Both the position numbers and the translations under genes were made by a program. From Fimbriimonadaceae bacterium (GTDB taxonomy: Bacteria > Armatimonadota > UBA10988), in NCBI GenBank assembly GCA_020850355.1, contig JADZEX010000062.1, positions 51,692 to 115,691 of the forward strand: a DNA stretch of 64,000 nt, given 5' to 3'. Positions 34,237 to 44,660 of the stretch are shown in pieces. The notes below the pieces were generated by a model that searched no databases, had not been told where the DNA came from, and saw only the letters and a list, made by a program, of their open reading frames with translations. How positions within the stretch are numbered: position 1 is the first letter of the stretch; each line of letters begins with the position of its first letter.

Positions 34237-34850
34237 CGCGGGGGCGGTTCTTCACCTTCGAAGGAGTCGATGGCGTCGGCAAGTCGACGCAGCTCGACCT
34301 CCTGGCGGCCTGGCTCGGCGAGCGGGGGCACACCGTGCTGCTGACCGCCGAGCCAGGCGGCACGCCGCTCGGGCAGGAGCTCGACCGGCTGCTGAAGGAC
34401 CCCGCCACGCCGACGGTGCCGCGGGCCGAGGCGTTGCTGTTTCTGGCGGCCCGGGCGCAACATGTCGACGCCGTGCTGCGCCCGGCGCTGGCCAGCGGGC
34501 AGACCGTGCTCTGCTCGCGCTTCAGTGACAGCACGCTGGCCTACCAGTGTGCCGGCCTGGGGCTGCCCGAGCCGGCCATCCGCGCCGCCGACGCCTTCGC
34601 CCGCGAGGGGCTGCAGCCCGACGCCGTGGTGATCTTCGACGCGCCGCCCGAGGTCGTCGCCCAGCGCCGCGCGGCGCGGGCCGGCAGCGACCGCATCGAG
34701 GCCCGCGCGGCTGAGTTTCATGCCCGCGTCCGCGACGGCTTCCGGGCCCTGCACGCCGCCGACCCGCAGCGGGTGCTGCTGCTGCCGGCCGCCGGCGACG
34801 CGGCGCACGTGCAGCAGCGGCTGCGTACCGCGCTGGAGCCGTGGCTATGA
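34233..34850 (+). CDS. tmk: Thymidylate kinase
   Basis: 205 residues. P-loop FEGVDGVGKST, the dTMP-binding LTAEPGGTPLGQ with the DRY-like arginine region CSRFSDSTLAYQ, and FDAPPEVVAQRR in the LID area identify it. It phosphorylates dTMP to dTDP for DNA synthesis. GTG at 34233 overlaps the previous stop. An alternative GTG at 34215 would lengthen it by six residues. The next gene, DNA polymerase III delta prime, overlaps its end (ATGA), a common tmk-holB pairing. Confidence 0.93.
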   Translation: MTRGRFFTFEGVDGVGKSTQLDLLAAWLGERGHTVLLTAEPGGTPLGQELDRLLKDPATPTVPRAEALLFLAARAQHVDAVLRPALASGQTVLCSRFSDSTLAYQCAGLGLPEPAIRAADAFAREGLQPDAVVIFDAPPEVVAQRRAARAGSDRIEARAAEFHARVRDGFRALHAADPQRVLLLPAAGDAAHVQQRLRTALEPWL

Positions 34851-35896
34851 GCCAGGCGCTGTGGGAGCAGGTGGTCGGCCACCAGCCGGTGCTGCAACGG
34901 CTGGTAGGCGAGTGCGCTCACGGCCGCGCGGCGCAGGGCTATCTGCTGACCGGCCCGGCCCTGGTCGGCAAGACGCTGATCGCCCGCGGCCTGGCGCAGC
35001 GCCTCAACTGCAGCGGCGCGGCCCCACCCTGCGGCGACTGCGAGGGCTGCCGGCGAGTCGCGCTCGGGTCGCCCTCGCACCTGCTGGTGATCGAGCCGGA
35101 GGAGCAGGGCGGCAGCTCAGTCGTCAAGCAGCGGATGCACAAAGTCGAGACGATTCGCAGGCTGCTGAGCGAGACCGTGCTGGCGACCACCAGCGGCGTG
35201 GTCCGTGTGATCGTGCTGCGGACCGCCGAGGTGATGCACGAGGTCGCCGCGGAGGCGATGCTGAAGACGCTGGAGGAGCCGCCCACCCGGACCGTCTTCG
35301 TTTTGACGAGCGAGCAGCCCGACGCGCTGCGGCCCACGATTCGGTCGCGGTTGCGGCGACTCGACTGCAGCGCGGTGCCGGCGCAGCCGATTCAGGAGTG
35401 GCTGATGGCGCAGCACGGCGTGGCGGCCGAGGCGGCGACGGTGGCCGCGGCGACCTGTGCCGGGCGGCCGGGACTGGCCTGGCAGTTCGTCACCGATGCG
35501 GCGCTGCTGAGTCTGCGGCAGGAGCTGCTGCAGCAGCTTGGCGGGTTGGGTGAGCGGCCGCCGGTGACGGCGATCCGGCTGGCGGCGCGGTGGTGCAGCG
35601 ACGAGGGCGGCGGCGCGGGCCGGCGGGTTGAGGCGCTGCTCGATTGGACCGAATGGTGGTATCGTGACGCCTACGTGAGGTGCACCACGGGCGAACGGGG
35701 TCACATTGTCAATGTGGATGCCGCCGCGGCGGTGGAGCGCTTCGCGGCGCGCCGCGGTGCGGCAGAACTGCGCGACGGCCTGACTGCGTTGCAGGAGGCG
35801 CGGCTGGCGCTGCGACGCAATGTCAACGCGCAGTTGTTGTTGGAAGTGTTGTGGCTGCGGCTGGCGCGCGGTGCTCGTGCTGGCGCGGCGCGGTGA
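34847..35896 (+). CDS. holB: DNA polymerase III subunit delta prime
   Basis: 349 residues of the clamp-loader AAA family. The P-loop is present as GPALVGKT, the four-cysteine zinc module as [14 protein letters not shown], and the arginine-region sensor as [16 protein letters not shown]. It is the rigid stator of the clamp loader that places the sliding clamp on DNA. ATG at 34847 lies in the tmk stop. It is followed after 13 bases by the thioredoxin gene. Confidence 0.9.
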   Translation: MSQALWEQVVGHQPVLQRLVGECAHGRAAQGYLLTGPALVGKTLIARGLAQRLNCSGAAPPCGDCEGCRRVALGSPSHLLVIEPEEQGGSSVVKQRMHKVETIRRLLSETVLATTSGVVRVIVLRTAEVMHEVAAEAMLKTLEEPPTRTVFVLTSEQPDALRPTIRSRLRRLDCSAVPAQPIQEWLMAQHGVAAEAATVAAATCAGRPGLAWQFVTDAALLSLRQELLQQLGGLGERPPVTAIRLAARWCSDEGGGAGRRVEALLDWTEWWYRDAYVRCTTGERGHIVNVDAAAAVERFAARRGAAELRDGLTALQEARLALRRNVNAQLLLEVLWLRLARGARAGAAR

Positions 35897-35909
35897 GAGG
35901 AGTAGAGCG

Positions 35910-36236
35910 ATGTCGGAACACGTGGCCGAGGTGACGGATGCCGCTTTCGAGGCGGAGGTGCTGCAGTCCGCGGTGCCGGTGCTGGTGGACTTCTGGGCAC
36001 CCTGGTGCGGCCCCTGCCGGATGCTCGGCCCGCGCGTCGAGAAGGTCGCCGCGGCGCTCGCCGGCAAGGTCAAGGTGGTCAAGCTGAACGTCGACGAGAA
36101 CACCGAGACCGCCGGCAACTACGGCATCCGCAGCATCCCGACCCTGCTCTGGTTCAAGGGCGGCGAGCTGGTCGATCAGGTCGTCGGGCTGCAGGACGAG
36201 GACACCCTGAAGGCCAAGTGCGAGGCGCTGCTCTAG
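35910..36236 (+). CDS. trxA: Thioredoxin
   Basis: 108 residues with the redox site WAPWCGPC, the cis-proline in [12 protein letters not shown] and no signal peptide, so it is cytoplasmic. It reduces protein disulfides using electrons from thioredoxin reductase, which is not in this window. The ATG at 35910 follows GAGAGGAG. The length is standard. Confidence 0.95.
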   Translation: MSEHVAEVTDAAFEAEVLQSAVPVLVDFWAPWCGPCRMLGPRVEKVAAALAGKVKVVKLNVDENTETAGNYGIRSIPTLLWFKGGELVDQVVGLQDEDTLKAKCEALL

Positions 36237-36272
36237 GCCCAGTGGCCCGGGCGGCGCGTTCCGGAGGGCGGC

Positions 36273-36509
36273 GTGAACCCCATCTTCCAGGCTCTGGCCG
36301 TGGTTGCCGGCGGGGGCTTTGCCGTCGCGCTGGGGCGCGCCGCCTGGCGCGGCCAAGATGCCGCCGGCCGTTGGCTGCCCGGCAGCCGCCGGCTGTGCGC
36401 CGCCGCCGGCGGCTGGTGGCTGCTGCTGCTGCTGGCCCTCCACTGGTGCGGGGTGGACGATCTGGGGCTACACTACAATGCTGGGGCGCCGTTGGCGGGA
36501 GAGCGCTGA
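36273..36509 (+). CDS. Small membrane protein, unknown function
   Basis: 78 residues with an N-terminal hydrophobic stretch (FQALAVVAGGGFAVALG) and a second near the C-terminus (GWWLLLLLALHW). No family is recognised. The GTG at 36273 lies seven bases after CGGAGGG, and the stop shares one base with the HtrA start, so it is probably translated and coupled to that protease. Confidence 0.5.
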   Translation: MNPIFQALAVVAGGGFAVALGRAAWRGQDAAGRWLPGSRRLCAAAGGWWLLLLLALHWCGVDDLGLHYNAGAPLAGER

Positions 36510-38026
36510 TGAAGGCTGCGGGACGATTGCTGCTAGGGCTGCTGCTGAGCAGCACGGTGGCCTGGGCCGATGCGCTGACCGAGCTGCAGACCGCCATCGC
36601 CGACACGGCGGAACGGGTGAAGCCGGCGGTCGTCAGCATCATCGTCGAACGCGAGGTCACCGCCGTGGCAGCGCCGACGCCGAGCCCCACGCCCGCCCCG
36701 AGCCCGACCCCGCCCGACGGCGAGCACTTCGGCATCGCGCGCGGCACTGGGATGATCTACCGGGCGACCGACCAGTACTACTACGTCATGACCAACGCCC
36801 ACGTCGTCCGCGAAGCGCGCGGCAACGATGTGAAGGTGCAGATCATCGCCGAGCGCGAAGAGCGCGAGGGGCATGTGGTCGCCTACGACACCCGCACCGA
36901 CACGGCGATTGTGCGCCTCGAACGGCGCCCCGAGGACCGTTTGGCGACGGTCAAGCTCGGGTCGCCGGCCGGGTTGCGGGTGGGCAGTTTCGTGCTGGCG
37001 ATCGGCAGTCCCTTCGGCTTCGAGTGGAGCGTCAGCCTGGGTATCGTCAGCGGCCTGGACCGCGAGATTCGCGAGCCGACCAACGGCCTGCCGGCGAACC
37101 GGCGACCCGAGACCTACCGCGGTCTGATCCAGACCGATGCCTCGATCAACCCAGGCAACAGCGGCGGCCCACTGATCAACCTGGCGGGCGAAGTGATCGG
37201 CATGAACTTCGCGATCTACTCGCCGGGGCAGGCCGGCAACGTCGGCGTGGGCTTCGCCATTCCGGTCGACCGCGCCGCCCGGGCCGCCGACGACATCATC
37301 GCCTACGGCCGCGTCAAGCGCGGCTTCCTGGGCGTGATGGTCAGTGATCTGGACCAGGTTGCGAGGCAGCAGAAGGTGTCGCTGGCGGAGCTCCGCAAGC
37401 TGCTCGGCGTCGACGCGGGGGCCTTCGTCAGTCAGGTCACGCCCGGCGCCCCGGCGGCCACGGCGGGGATCGAAGCGGGCGATGTGATCGTCGCGCTGAA
37501 CGGCAATCCGGTCAGCGGGTCCGGCAGTCTGGTCGACCAGACCAGCGTGGTGGCACCGGCGACCGAAGTAGAAGTGACCATCATCCGGGGCGGCGAGCGC
37601 AAGCTGGTCAAACTGGTGGTCGGCGAGCTGCCGGCCGCACCCGGCGCCGAGGCTCCGGCCGTGACCCCGCCGCCGCGCCGGCTGCCCGATCCACTCGGCC
37701 TGAAGGTGGCCCCGTTGACCGCCGAGCAGGCCGCCGAGCTCGGCCTCGGTGAGCAGCGCGGCGTGCTGGTCACCGAACTCAACCCGGCCAGTCCGGCCGC
37801 GGCCCTGGGGCTGGTGCCGAAGGCCCTGCTGGTCCGCGGTCGACGCGACGACCAGACGGTCGTCTTCGAGACCGTCGAGGCTTACGAGGCGTTCATGGCC
37901 GCGGCCGCCACGGCCAACGCCACCGTGCAGATCTGGTTCTACGCACCTCCGGAGCAGCCGGGCGGGGCGTGGGGGCTGCGCAGCCTGCTGATCAAGGTAC
38001 CGAAGCCGGCCGAGGGCAACGATTGA
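36509..38026 (+). CDS. HtrA/DegP-type serine protease with two PDZ domains
   Basis: 505 residues. A signal peptide (GRLLLGLLLSSTVAWA) targets it to the periplasm. After a proline-rich linker (PTPSPTPAPSP) the trypsin-like domain shows His 98 in TNAHVV, Asp 131 in RTDTAIV and Ser 218 in NPGNSGGP. Two PDZ domains follow (FLGVMVSDLD, GAFVSQVTPGAPAA; second from about residue 395, GVLVTELNPASPAA). It degrades or refolds misfolded envelope proteins. The real start is ATG 36509, and the long open frame upstream is noise. It overlaps the next gene by four bases and so links protein quality control to the Bat operon. Confidence 0.92.
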   Translation: MKAAGRLLLGLLLSSTVAWADALTELQTAIADTAERVKPAVVSIIVEREVTAVAAPTPSPTPAPSPTPPDGEHFGIARGTGMIYRATDQYYYVMTNAHVVREARGNDVKVQIIAEREEREGHVVAYDTRTDTAIVRLERRPEDRLATVKLGSPAGLRVGSFVLAIGSPFGFEWSVSLGIVSGLDREIREPTNGLPANRRPETYRGLIQTDASINPGNSGGPLINLAGEVIGMNFAIYSPGQAGNVGVGFAIPVDRAARAADDIIAYGRVKRGFLGVMVSDLDQVARQQKVSLAELRKLLGVDAGAFVSQVTPGAPAATAGIEAGDVIVALNGNPVSGSGSLVDQTSVVAPATEVEVTIIRGGERKLVKLVVGELPAAPGAEAPAVTPPPRRLPDPLGLKVAPLTAEQAAELGLGEQRGVLVTELNPASPAAALGLVPKALLVRGRRDDQTVVFETVEAYEAFMAAAATANATVQIWFYAPPEQPGGAWGLRSLLIKVPKPAEGND

Positions 38027-38896
38027 GGCCAGCGGCCAGCGCCTTGGCGCTCTGGCTGGCGGTGGCGCTCGGCGCCCCGCCAGCCGGTCAGCCCGTCGTG
38101 CGGGCGGTGATCACCCCGGCCGCCGTGCCGCTGGGCGGTCGCTGTGATTACTGCCTGACCGTCGTGATACCCGGTGTCCAGCAGCCCCAGGTGGCCGTGC
38201 AGCCGCCGCCGTTCGGGCCGGGGCTGGTACCGGTCGGGGCCCGCTTCAGCAGCCTGCGGCGGGTTGGGCCGCAGTGGCAGCAGACCACCTGCTGGACCTT
38301 GCAGGCGGCGCGCCGCGGTCGGCAGCAGGTCGGGCCCGCGACGCTGGCCGTGACCAGCGCACCGTGGGACGGCCAGCCGTTGCCCTGTCCCGCGGCGGCG
38401 GTGACGGTCGGGCCGGCGGATCCCCACTCCACCGGCGAGCGTCCGTTCCCGACCGCCCTGGCGCTGGCCCTGGCGCTGACGGTGCTGGCCAGCGCCCTGG
38501 CCGCGGTGCTGTTGATCCGCGGTGGCGAGCCCGTCGCGGCCGACCCGCCGGTGGTTGGCCTGGACCAGCCCGAAGGGCGCGCCATGTCGACCGTCCAAGA
38601 CGCCCGAGCCGCGGTGCTCGGGGAGCACGTCGAGGCGGCCTACGTCAAGCTGGCCGCCGGGCTGTATACTTACCTCGCGGAGTGCGCCGGCCGGGCGGCC
38701 AACCTGACCACCGCGGAGGCGCTGGCGTTGCTGGCCACCTTGCGCCTGGACGACGCCGCGCGCGAGACGCTGGCCGCCAGCCTGCGGCGCTGCGACGCGG
38801 TACGCTTTGCTGGGGAGCGGCCGCCGCGCGAGGAGTCGCTGGCACTCCTGGCGACGCTGGACGCCGCGCTCACAACCTTAGGAAAAGGACGTCGCG

Positions 38897-39882
<986 letters not shown>

Positions 39883-39883
<1 letters not shown>

Positions 39884-40779
39884 TGCCGAACCGCGAGCTG
39901 TTGGCGAAGATCCGGAAGATCGAAATCCAGACTCGCCGGCTGGTGCAGCAGCGCTTTGCCGGCGGCTACCACAGCGTCTTCAAGGGCCGCGGCATCGAGT
40001 TCGCGCAGATTCGGGAGTACGTGCCGGGCGACGACGTGCGGCTGATCGACTGGAACGCCACCGCCCGGCTGGGTGAGCCGTTCGTGAAGCTGTTCGTCGA
40101 GGAGCGTGAGCTGACAGTGCTGCTGCTGGTCGATGTCAGCGCTTCGATGTACTTCGGGAGCCGGGAGCGGCTGAAACGGCAGCTCGCCACAGAGTTCTGC
40201 GCCACCATCGCGTTCTCGGCGATCTCCAACAACGACCGCGTGGGGCTGGTGCTGTTCAGCGACCAGGTCGAGCTGATCGTGCCGCCGAAGAAGGGTCGCG
40301 GACACATCTTCCGGCTGCTGCGCGAGCTGCTGACCTTCCGACCAACCGGCCGCGGCACTGATCTGGCGACGGCCCTGGAGACTGCCAACCGCCTGCTCCG
40401 CCGCGCGGCGACGCTGTTTGTGGTGTCCGACTTCACCGCCCCCGACTTCGCGCGGCCGCTGGCGGTGGCCGGCAAACGCCACGACACGATTGCGGTGACC
40501 CTGGCCGATCCCCTGGAGACCGCCCCGGCCGGTTGGCCGACCGAAGGGGTCTACGCCTTGGAGGACCCCGAGAGCGGCGACCGCCGGCTGATCGACTTCG
40601 GCCACGCGCCGACCCGCGCCGCGCTGACCGCGGCCTGGCAGCGGATCGCTGGCGAGCGCGACCGCCAACTCCGGCGGGCGGACGTCGACCGGATCCGGCT
40701 GGCGACCGACGAGTCCTTCGTCGAGCCGTTGGTGGCGTTCTTCCGGCAACGCGCCCGGCGGTTGGGACAAGGGCTGTGA
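39883..40779 (+). CDS. DUF58 protein with von Willebrand-like domain
   Basis: 298 residues. The DUF58 signature SVFKGRGIEFAQIREYVPGDDVRLIDWN is followed by a vWA-type metal site (LLVDVSASM). It is the standard partner of MoxR in Bat operons, probably presenting a substrate to the ATPase. No membrane segment is visible. It overlaps both neighbours by one to four bases. Confidence 0.9.
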
Positions 40780-41705
40780 AGCGCGCGCTGCTCTGGCTGT
40801 GGCTCGCCTGGCCGGCGGCGGCGCAGACTCCGGTCAGCATCATGGCGACCGCCACGCCGGCCACCTGCGCCGTCGGCGACCGGCTGCAGTACCGCGCCGA
40901 GGTGCTCGCCGAGGGTGGCGTGACCGGCACCATCGAGGCCGAGCCACCTCATTTCGGCGGCTTCGACGTGCTCGGCGACCCGCAGCAGGAACAGACCCTG
41001 GAAGGGCCTCGGACGCGCTTCGTGTTCGTCTTCAACCTCCGCGCGTCAGAGGCCGGCAACCAGACCATCGCCCCCTTCGCAGCGGCCTATCTCGACCCGA
41101 CCAGCCACAGCAACCAGCGGGCCGAGGGTCCGCCGGTGACGGTTCGGGTGACCGCCGCGCCGACCGCCGCCGGCGGTGAACTGCGACCGGCCAAGCCGCC
41201 GGTGGCCCTACCCGACGCCTCCGCCCCGTACCGCGCCGCAGCGTTGCTGGCGGCGGCGGGCATCGCGGTCACGCTGCTGGCAATGGGCGCCGCTCGCTGG
41301 TGGCACGGCCGCCGCCGCAGCGTGCTGTTGCCGCCCGCGCCGGCCCCGCCCCCGGCCCACCAGCTTGCGCTGCAACAGCTTCGCGAACTGGCCGCCGCGG
41401 AGCTGCCGCCGCAGGGGCTGGTCGACCAGTACTGCACCCGTCTGTCGCTGATTCTGCGCGAGTTCCTGGGCGCGCGGTACGAGTTCTACGCCTCGGAGTC
41501 GACCACCACGGAGATTCTCGCCACGCTGCTCCGGGGGCGCGCCCCGGGGGCCGTGCTAGAGGCCAGCCGGGCCGTGCTGGCTGGCTGCGACCAGGTCAAG
41601 TTCGCCGAGGGCCGGCCGACCGTCGAGGACTGTCGCCAACTGCTGATCGCCGGGCAGGCGCTGGTGGAGCTGGCGGCCGGCGTGCAGGAGGGGCCATGGA
41701 GCTGA
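40776..41705 (+). CDS. BatD-like membrane protein (second copy)
   Basis: 309 residues. Signal peptide (RALLWLWLAWPAAAQ), beta-sandwich extracytoplasmic region (CAVGDRLQYRAEVLAEGG, RTRFVFVFNLRASEAGNQ), a membrane helix (AALLAAAGIAVTLLAMGAA) and a cytoplasmic helical domain (DQYCTRLSLILREFLGARYEFYASES) ending in the VKFAEGRPT motif. The N-terminal half matches BatD. The C-terminal part is shared with the gene at 38023. GTG start in the preceding stop. It overlaps batA by ten bases. Confidence 0.78.
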   Translation: MKRALLWLWLAWPAAAQTPVSIMATATPATCAVGDRLQYRAEVLAEGGVTGTIEAEPPHFGGFDVLGDPQQEQTLEGPRTRFVFVFNLRASEAGNQTIAPFAAAYLDPTSHSNQRAEGPPVTVRVTAAPTAAGGELRPAKPPVALPDASAPYRAAALLAAAGIAVTLLAMGAARWWHGRRRSVLLPPAPAPPPAHQLALQQLRELAAAELPPQGLVDQYCTRLSLILREFLGARYEFYASESTTTEILATLLRGRAPGAVLEASRAVLAGCDQVKFAEGRPTVEDCRQLLIAGQALVELAAGVQEGPWS

Positions 41706-42784
41706 ACTACCTCCTGCCCGGCCTGCGGTTGGCCCAGCCCGCGGCGCTCTGGCTGCTGGCGCTGCTGCCCGGCTGGCTGCTGCTGGCGGCCCGGGCGCGG
41801 CGCGGTGGCGGGCTGTCGTTCCCGCTCGGTCACCTGCCGCCGCTGCCACGAAGCTGGCGCGTGCGGCTGCAGCCGCTGCCCGACCTGCTGCGGGCGCTGG
41901 CCCTGGCGCTGCTGGTGCTGGCGCTGGCGCGGCCGCAGATGGGCCAGACGCACGAGAAGATCACCGCCGAGGGCGTCGACATCATGCTGGCGATCGATGT
42001 CTCGGCCAGTATGCGGGTCGAGGACGTCGCCCCGAACCGCCTGGAGGCCGCCAAGGCGGTGATCCAGCGGTTCGTCGAGAAGCTCACCAACGACCGGGTG
42101 GGGATTGTGGTGTTCGCCGGCCGTAGCTTCACGCAGTGTCCCCTGACGACCGACTACGGGACGGTCTGGGAGCTGGTCCGGACCTGCCATATCGGCATGG
42201 TGCCCTACGACGGCACGGCCGTCGGCGATGCCCTGGGGACCTGCGTGGCGCGTTTCGAGACCGATGCCTGGCGCCGCGCGCAGGTTGACGAGACCGACCT
42301 GCCGCAGCGGCGGAAGGCCTCGGAGCAGGCCAAGCAGCGCAGCCGTGTGGTGATCTTGTTGACCGACGGGTTCAGCAACTCGGGCGACCTGCACCCGCGG
42401 TCCGCCGCCGAGATGGCTCGGATCAAGAACATCCGGGTCCACTGCATCGGCCTCGGCTCGCCCGAGGGGGCGCCGGTGCCCTACTACGACCAGTCCGGAC
42501 GCCGGCAGTACCTGCGCTCCAACGGCCGGCTGCTGGTCAGCCCGTTGGACGAGAAGGGCCTGCAGGCGATTGCCGCGGCCTGCGGCGGGCAGTACTTCCG
42601 GGCCGGCGACGCCTCGGCGCTGCAGGCGATCTACGAGACGATTGCGGCGATGGAACGTCACGAGGTGGAGGTCAGCCGGCGCCGCGAGTGGGACGAGCGG
42701 TTCATCTTGCCGTTGCTGGCGGCGGTGGTGGTGCTGCTGCTGGAACTCTGGCTGCGGGCCACGGCGTTGCGGGTGACGCCATGA
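41696..42784 (+). CDS. batA: BatA, vWA-domain membrane protein
   Basis: 362 residues. Two N-terminal membrane helices (LWLLALLPGWLLLAA; LLRALALALLVLALA) precede a vWA domain with the metal-ion site AIDVSASM and LLTDGFSNSGD. A C-terminal helix (FILPLLAAVVVLLLEL) anchors it again. A periplasmic or cytoplasmic complex with BatB is expected from aerotolerance operons of Bacteroides and Leptospira. ATG 41696 follows GGAGG and lies within the BatD stop region. Confidence 0.88.
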   Translation: MELNYLLPGLRLAQPAALWLLALLPGWLLLAARARRGGGLSFPLGHLPPLPRSWRVRLQPLPDLLRALALALLVLALARPQMGQTHEKITAEGVDIMLAIDVSASMRVEDVAPNRLEAAKAVIQRFVEKLTNDRVGIVVFAGRSFTQCPLTTDYGTVWELVRTCHIGMVPYDGTAVGDALGTCVARFETDAWRRAQVDETDLPQRRKASEQAKQRSRVVILLTDGFSNSGDLHPRSAAEMARIKNIRVHCIGLGSPEGAPVPYYDQSGRRQYLRSNGRLLVSPLDEKGLQAIAAACGGQYFRAGDASALQAIYETIAAMERHEVEVSRRREWDERFILPLLAAVVVLLLELWLRATALRVTP

Positions 42785-43908
42785 TCCGACGCCCGCGGCG
42801 ACCGACCATCCGGGCGGTCTGGCGCTGGTCGCGCCAGCGCCTCGGGCTGCCCGCCGGGATGCTGCTGCTGGGCCTGCTGCTCCGCTCGCAGACCAGCGCC
42901 TTCGCCCGGCCGGAGGCCCTGGTGGGTCTCCTGATGGTGGCGGTGGCGGGTTGTCTGCTGGCCGGCCAGGCCGCCTGGCGACAGGCCGACCGGACCCGCC
43001 TGCTAGCGGCGCCGCAGTTGGCGGCGATGGGCGAGCCCTTGCTGGGGTTGCGGCAATGGCAGAAGGCCGTGCTGCTGTTGGCTGCGCTGGCGCTGCTGGT
43101 GCTGGCGGCGGCCCGCCCGAAGGGCCGGCTGGCAGTGGCGACCGTCGCCAGCGAGGGGATCGACCTGGCGGTGGTAGTCGACGTCAGCAACTCGATGCGG
43201 GTCACCGACCTCGACCAACGGTCGCGCCTGCAGGTCGCCAAGGAGTTGGTCGGTCGCTTCATCGACTCCTCAGCGGGCGACCGCCTGGCGCTGGTGGCCT
43301 TCGCCGGTTCGGCGCATGTGCTGTGCCCCTTCACCAGCGACACGGCCACGGTCAGCACCTTTCTGGAGGACCTCGACTACGGCAGCGTGGCGCAGCAGGG
43401 CACGCAGCTCGGCGAGGCCCTGCGGGTGGCGCTGGCTCGCTTCGATCCGCGGGCGGAGTGTGGTCAGGCGTTGCTGCTGTTGACCGATGGCGAAGACCAG
43501 GGGTCGCAGCCGTTGGAGCAGGCTGCCGAGGCCCGGCGACGCGGGGTGGTCGTGCACACCGTCGGCCTGGGCACGGCGACGGGGGCGACGATTCCGCTCT
43601 ACTATGATCTCTGGGGCAACCCCGTCGTGAAACGCTATCAGGGGCAACCGGTCACCAGCAAGCTGGACGAGCCGCTGCTCCGGCGGATCGCCGCGCTGAC
43701 CGGCGGGCGCTACTTCCGGGCCACCTCGGCGGCGCAGTTGGCCGCCGTGCTGGCGGATATCGCGGCGATGGAGCAGACTGTCTCACGGGCTGGCAAGGTC
43801 GAACTGCGGGAGGAGTTGTACGCGTGGTACCTGCTTCCGGCGATGCTGCTGTTGGCGTTGGAACCCCTGCTGCGGCTCCGGCGGCCGCGCGGGAGGCGGC
43901 AACCGTGA
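42781..43908 (+). CDS. batB: BatB, vWA-domain membrane protein
   Basis: 375 residues with the same plan as BatA: N-terminal helices (PAGMLLLGLLLRS, LLMVAVAGCLLAG, AVLLLAALALLVLAA), vWA domain with VVDVSNSMRV and LLTDGEDQGSQ, and a C-terminal helix (YLLPAMLLLALEPLL). The metal site is intact. The ATG overlaps the batA stop by four bases and the stop overlaps the next start likewise. Confidence 0.88.
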   Translation: MIRRPRRPTIRAVWRWSRQRLGLPAGMLLLGLLLRSQTSAFARPEALVGLLMVAVAGCLLAGQAAWRQADRTRLLAAPQLAAMGEPLLGLRQWQKAVLLLAALALLVLAAARPKGRLAVATVASEGIDLAVVVDVSNSMRVTDLDQRSRLQVAKELVGRFIDSSAGDRLALVAFAGSAHVLCPFTSDTATVSTFLEDLDYGSVAQQGTQLGEALRVALARFDPRAECGQALLLLTDGEDQGSQPLEQAAEARRRGVVVHTVGLGTATGATIPLYYDLWGNPVVKRYQGQPVTSKLDEPLLRRIAALTGGRYFRATSAAQLAAVLADIAAMEQTVSRAGKVELREELYAWYLLPAMLLLALEPLLRLRRPRGRRQP

Positions 43909-44654
43909 GCCGCCGACCGTGGGTCCTGGCGCTCTGGTTGCTGCTCCCGGCGTTGACCGCCTGGCGCTGGCCGGGCGAGTTCAATGCCCTGGCCGACCGC
44001 GCCGCCGAGGCCTTTGGCGATGGCCGCTACGAGCAGGCCGCGCGCGATTGGGCCACGGTGCTGCGCGACCAGCCGCGGAATCCCGACCTGGCCTACAACG
44101 TCGGCACCGCGCTCTTGGAGCAGGGCGCCCTGGCGCCGGCCGCCGAGGCCTTCGGACGAGCCGCCCAGATCGCGGCCGCCCCGGCTGCGCTGAACCGGAT
44201 TCAGTACAACCGCGGCAACGCCTTTTTCCAGCTCGGGCGTCTCAAGGAAGCCGCCGAGGCCTACCGCGAAGCGCTGCGCCACGACCCGCAAGACAGCGAC
44301 GCGGCCTACAACCTGCGGCTCTGCGAGCAGCCGCAACAACAGGAGCCGAGTGGGGCCGGGCAGCAGCCGCCAGCCGCCGGCCAGCAACCGCCGCCGAGCC
44401 AGCCGGATGCCAGCGGCGGGCAGCAGCCGGGGGCCGCGGTGTTGCCGCCCGGCGCGGGGCCGGCGCCGCAGCAGATGGACGAGGACCAGGTGGACCGCGT
44501 GCTGCAGCGGCTGGCCGCCGAAGAGAAGACCAAGCGCAGCCGCTTCTCGCCGCGGCCGGACCTGCCGCGGTCGAACGACCCGCTGGCCCCGGACCAGAGT
44601 CTCGACCCGCTGGCGCAGCAGCTCAGCGGCGATACCGCCACGGTGGATTGGTAG
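43905..44654 (+). CDS. batC: BatC-like TPR protein
   Basis: 249 residues. An N-terminal hydrophobic segment (WVLALWLLLPALTAW) is followed by three tetratricopeptide-like repeats (ADRAAEAFGDGRYEQAARDWATVL, DLAYNVGTALLEQGALAPAAEAF, RGNAFFQLGRLKEAAEAYREAL). The C-terminal third is rich in Gln, Pro and Gly (QQPPAAGQQPPPS) and ends near the SLDPLAQQ segment. The protein is periplasmic or membrane-anchored and probably scaffolds the Bat complex. Confidence 0.8.
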   Translation: MSRRPWVLALWLLLPALTAWRWPGEFNALADRAAEAFGDGRYEQAARDWATVLRDQPRNPDLAYNVGTALLEQGALAPAAEAFGRAAQIAAAPAALNRIQYNRGNAFFQLGRLKEAAEAYREALRHDPQDSDAAYNLRLCEQPQQQEPSGAGQQPPAAGQQPPPSQPDASGGQQPGAAVLPPGAGPAPQQMDEDQVDRVLQRLAAEEKTKRSRFSPRPDLPRSNDPLAPDQSLDPLAQQLSGDTATVDW

Positions 44655-44660
44655 GGGGCG

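Noticed and set aside
38660..38680. TATACT-like box inside the BatD-like gene
   Set aside because: It lies in coding sequence with no matching -35 at 16-18 bases, and the downstream genes are translationally coupled.
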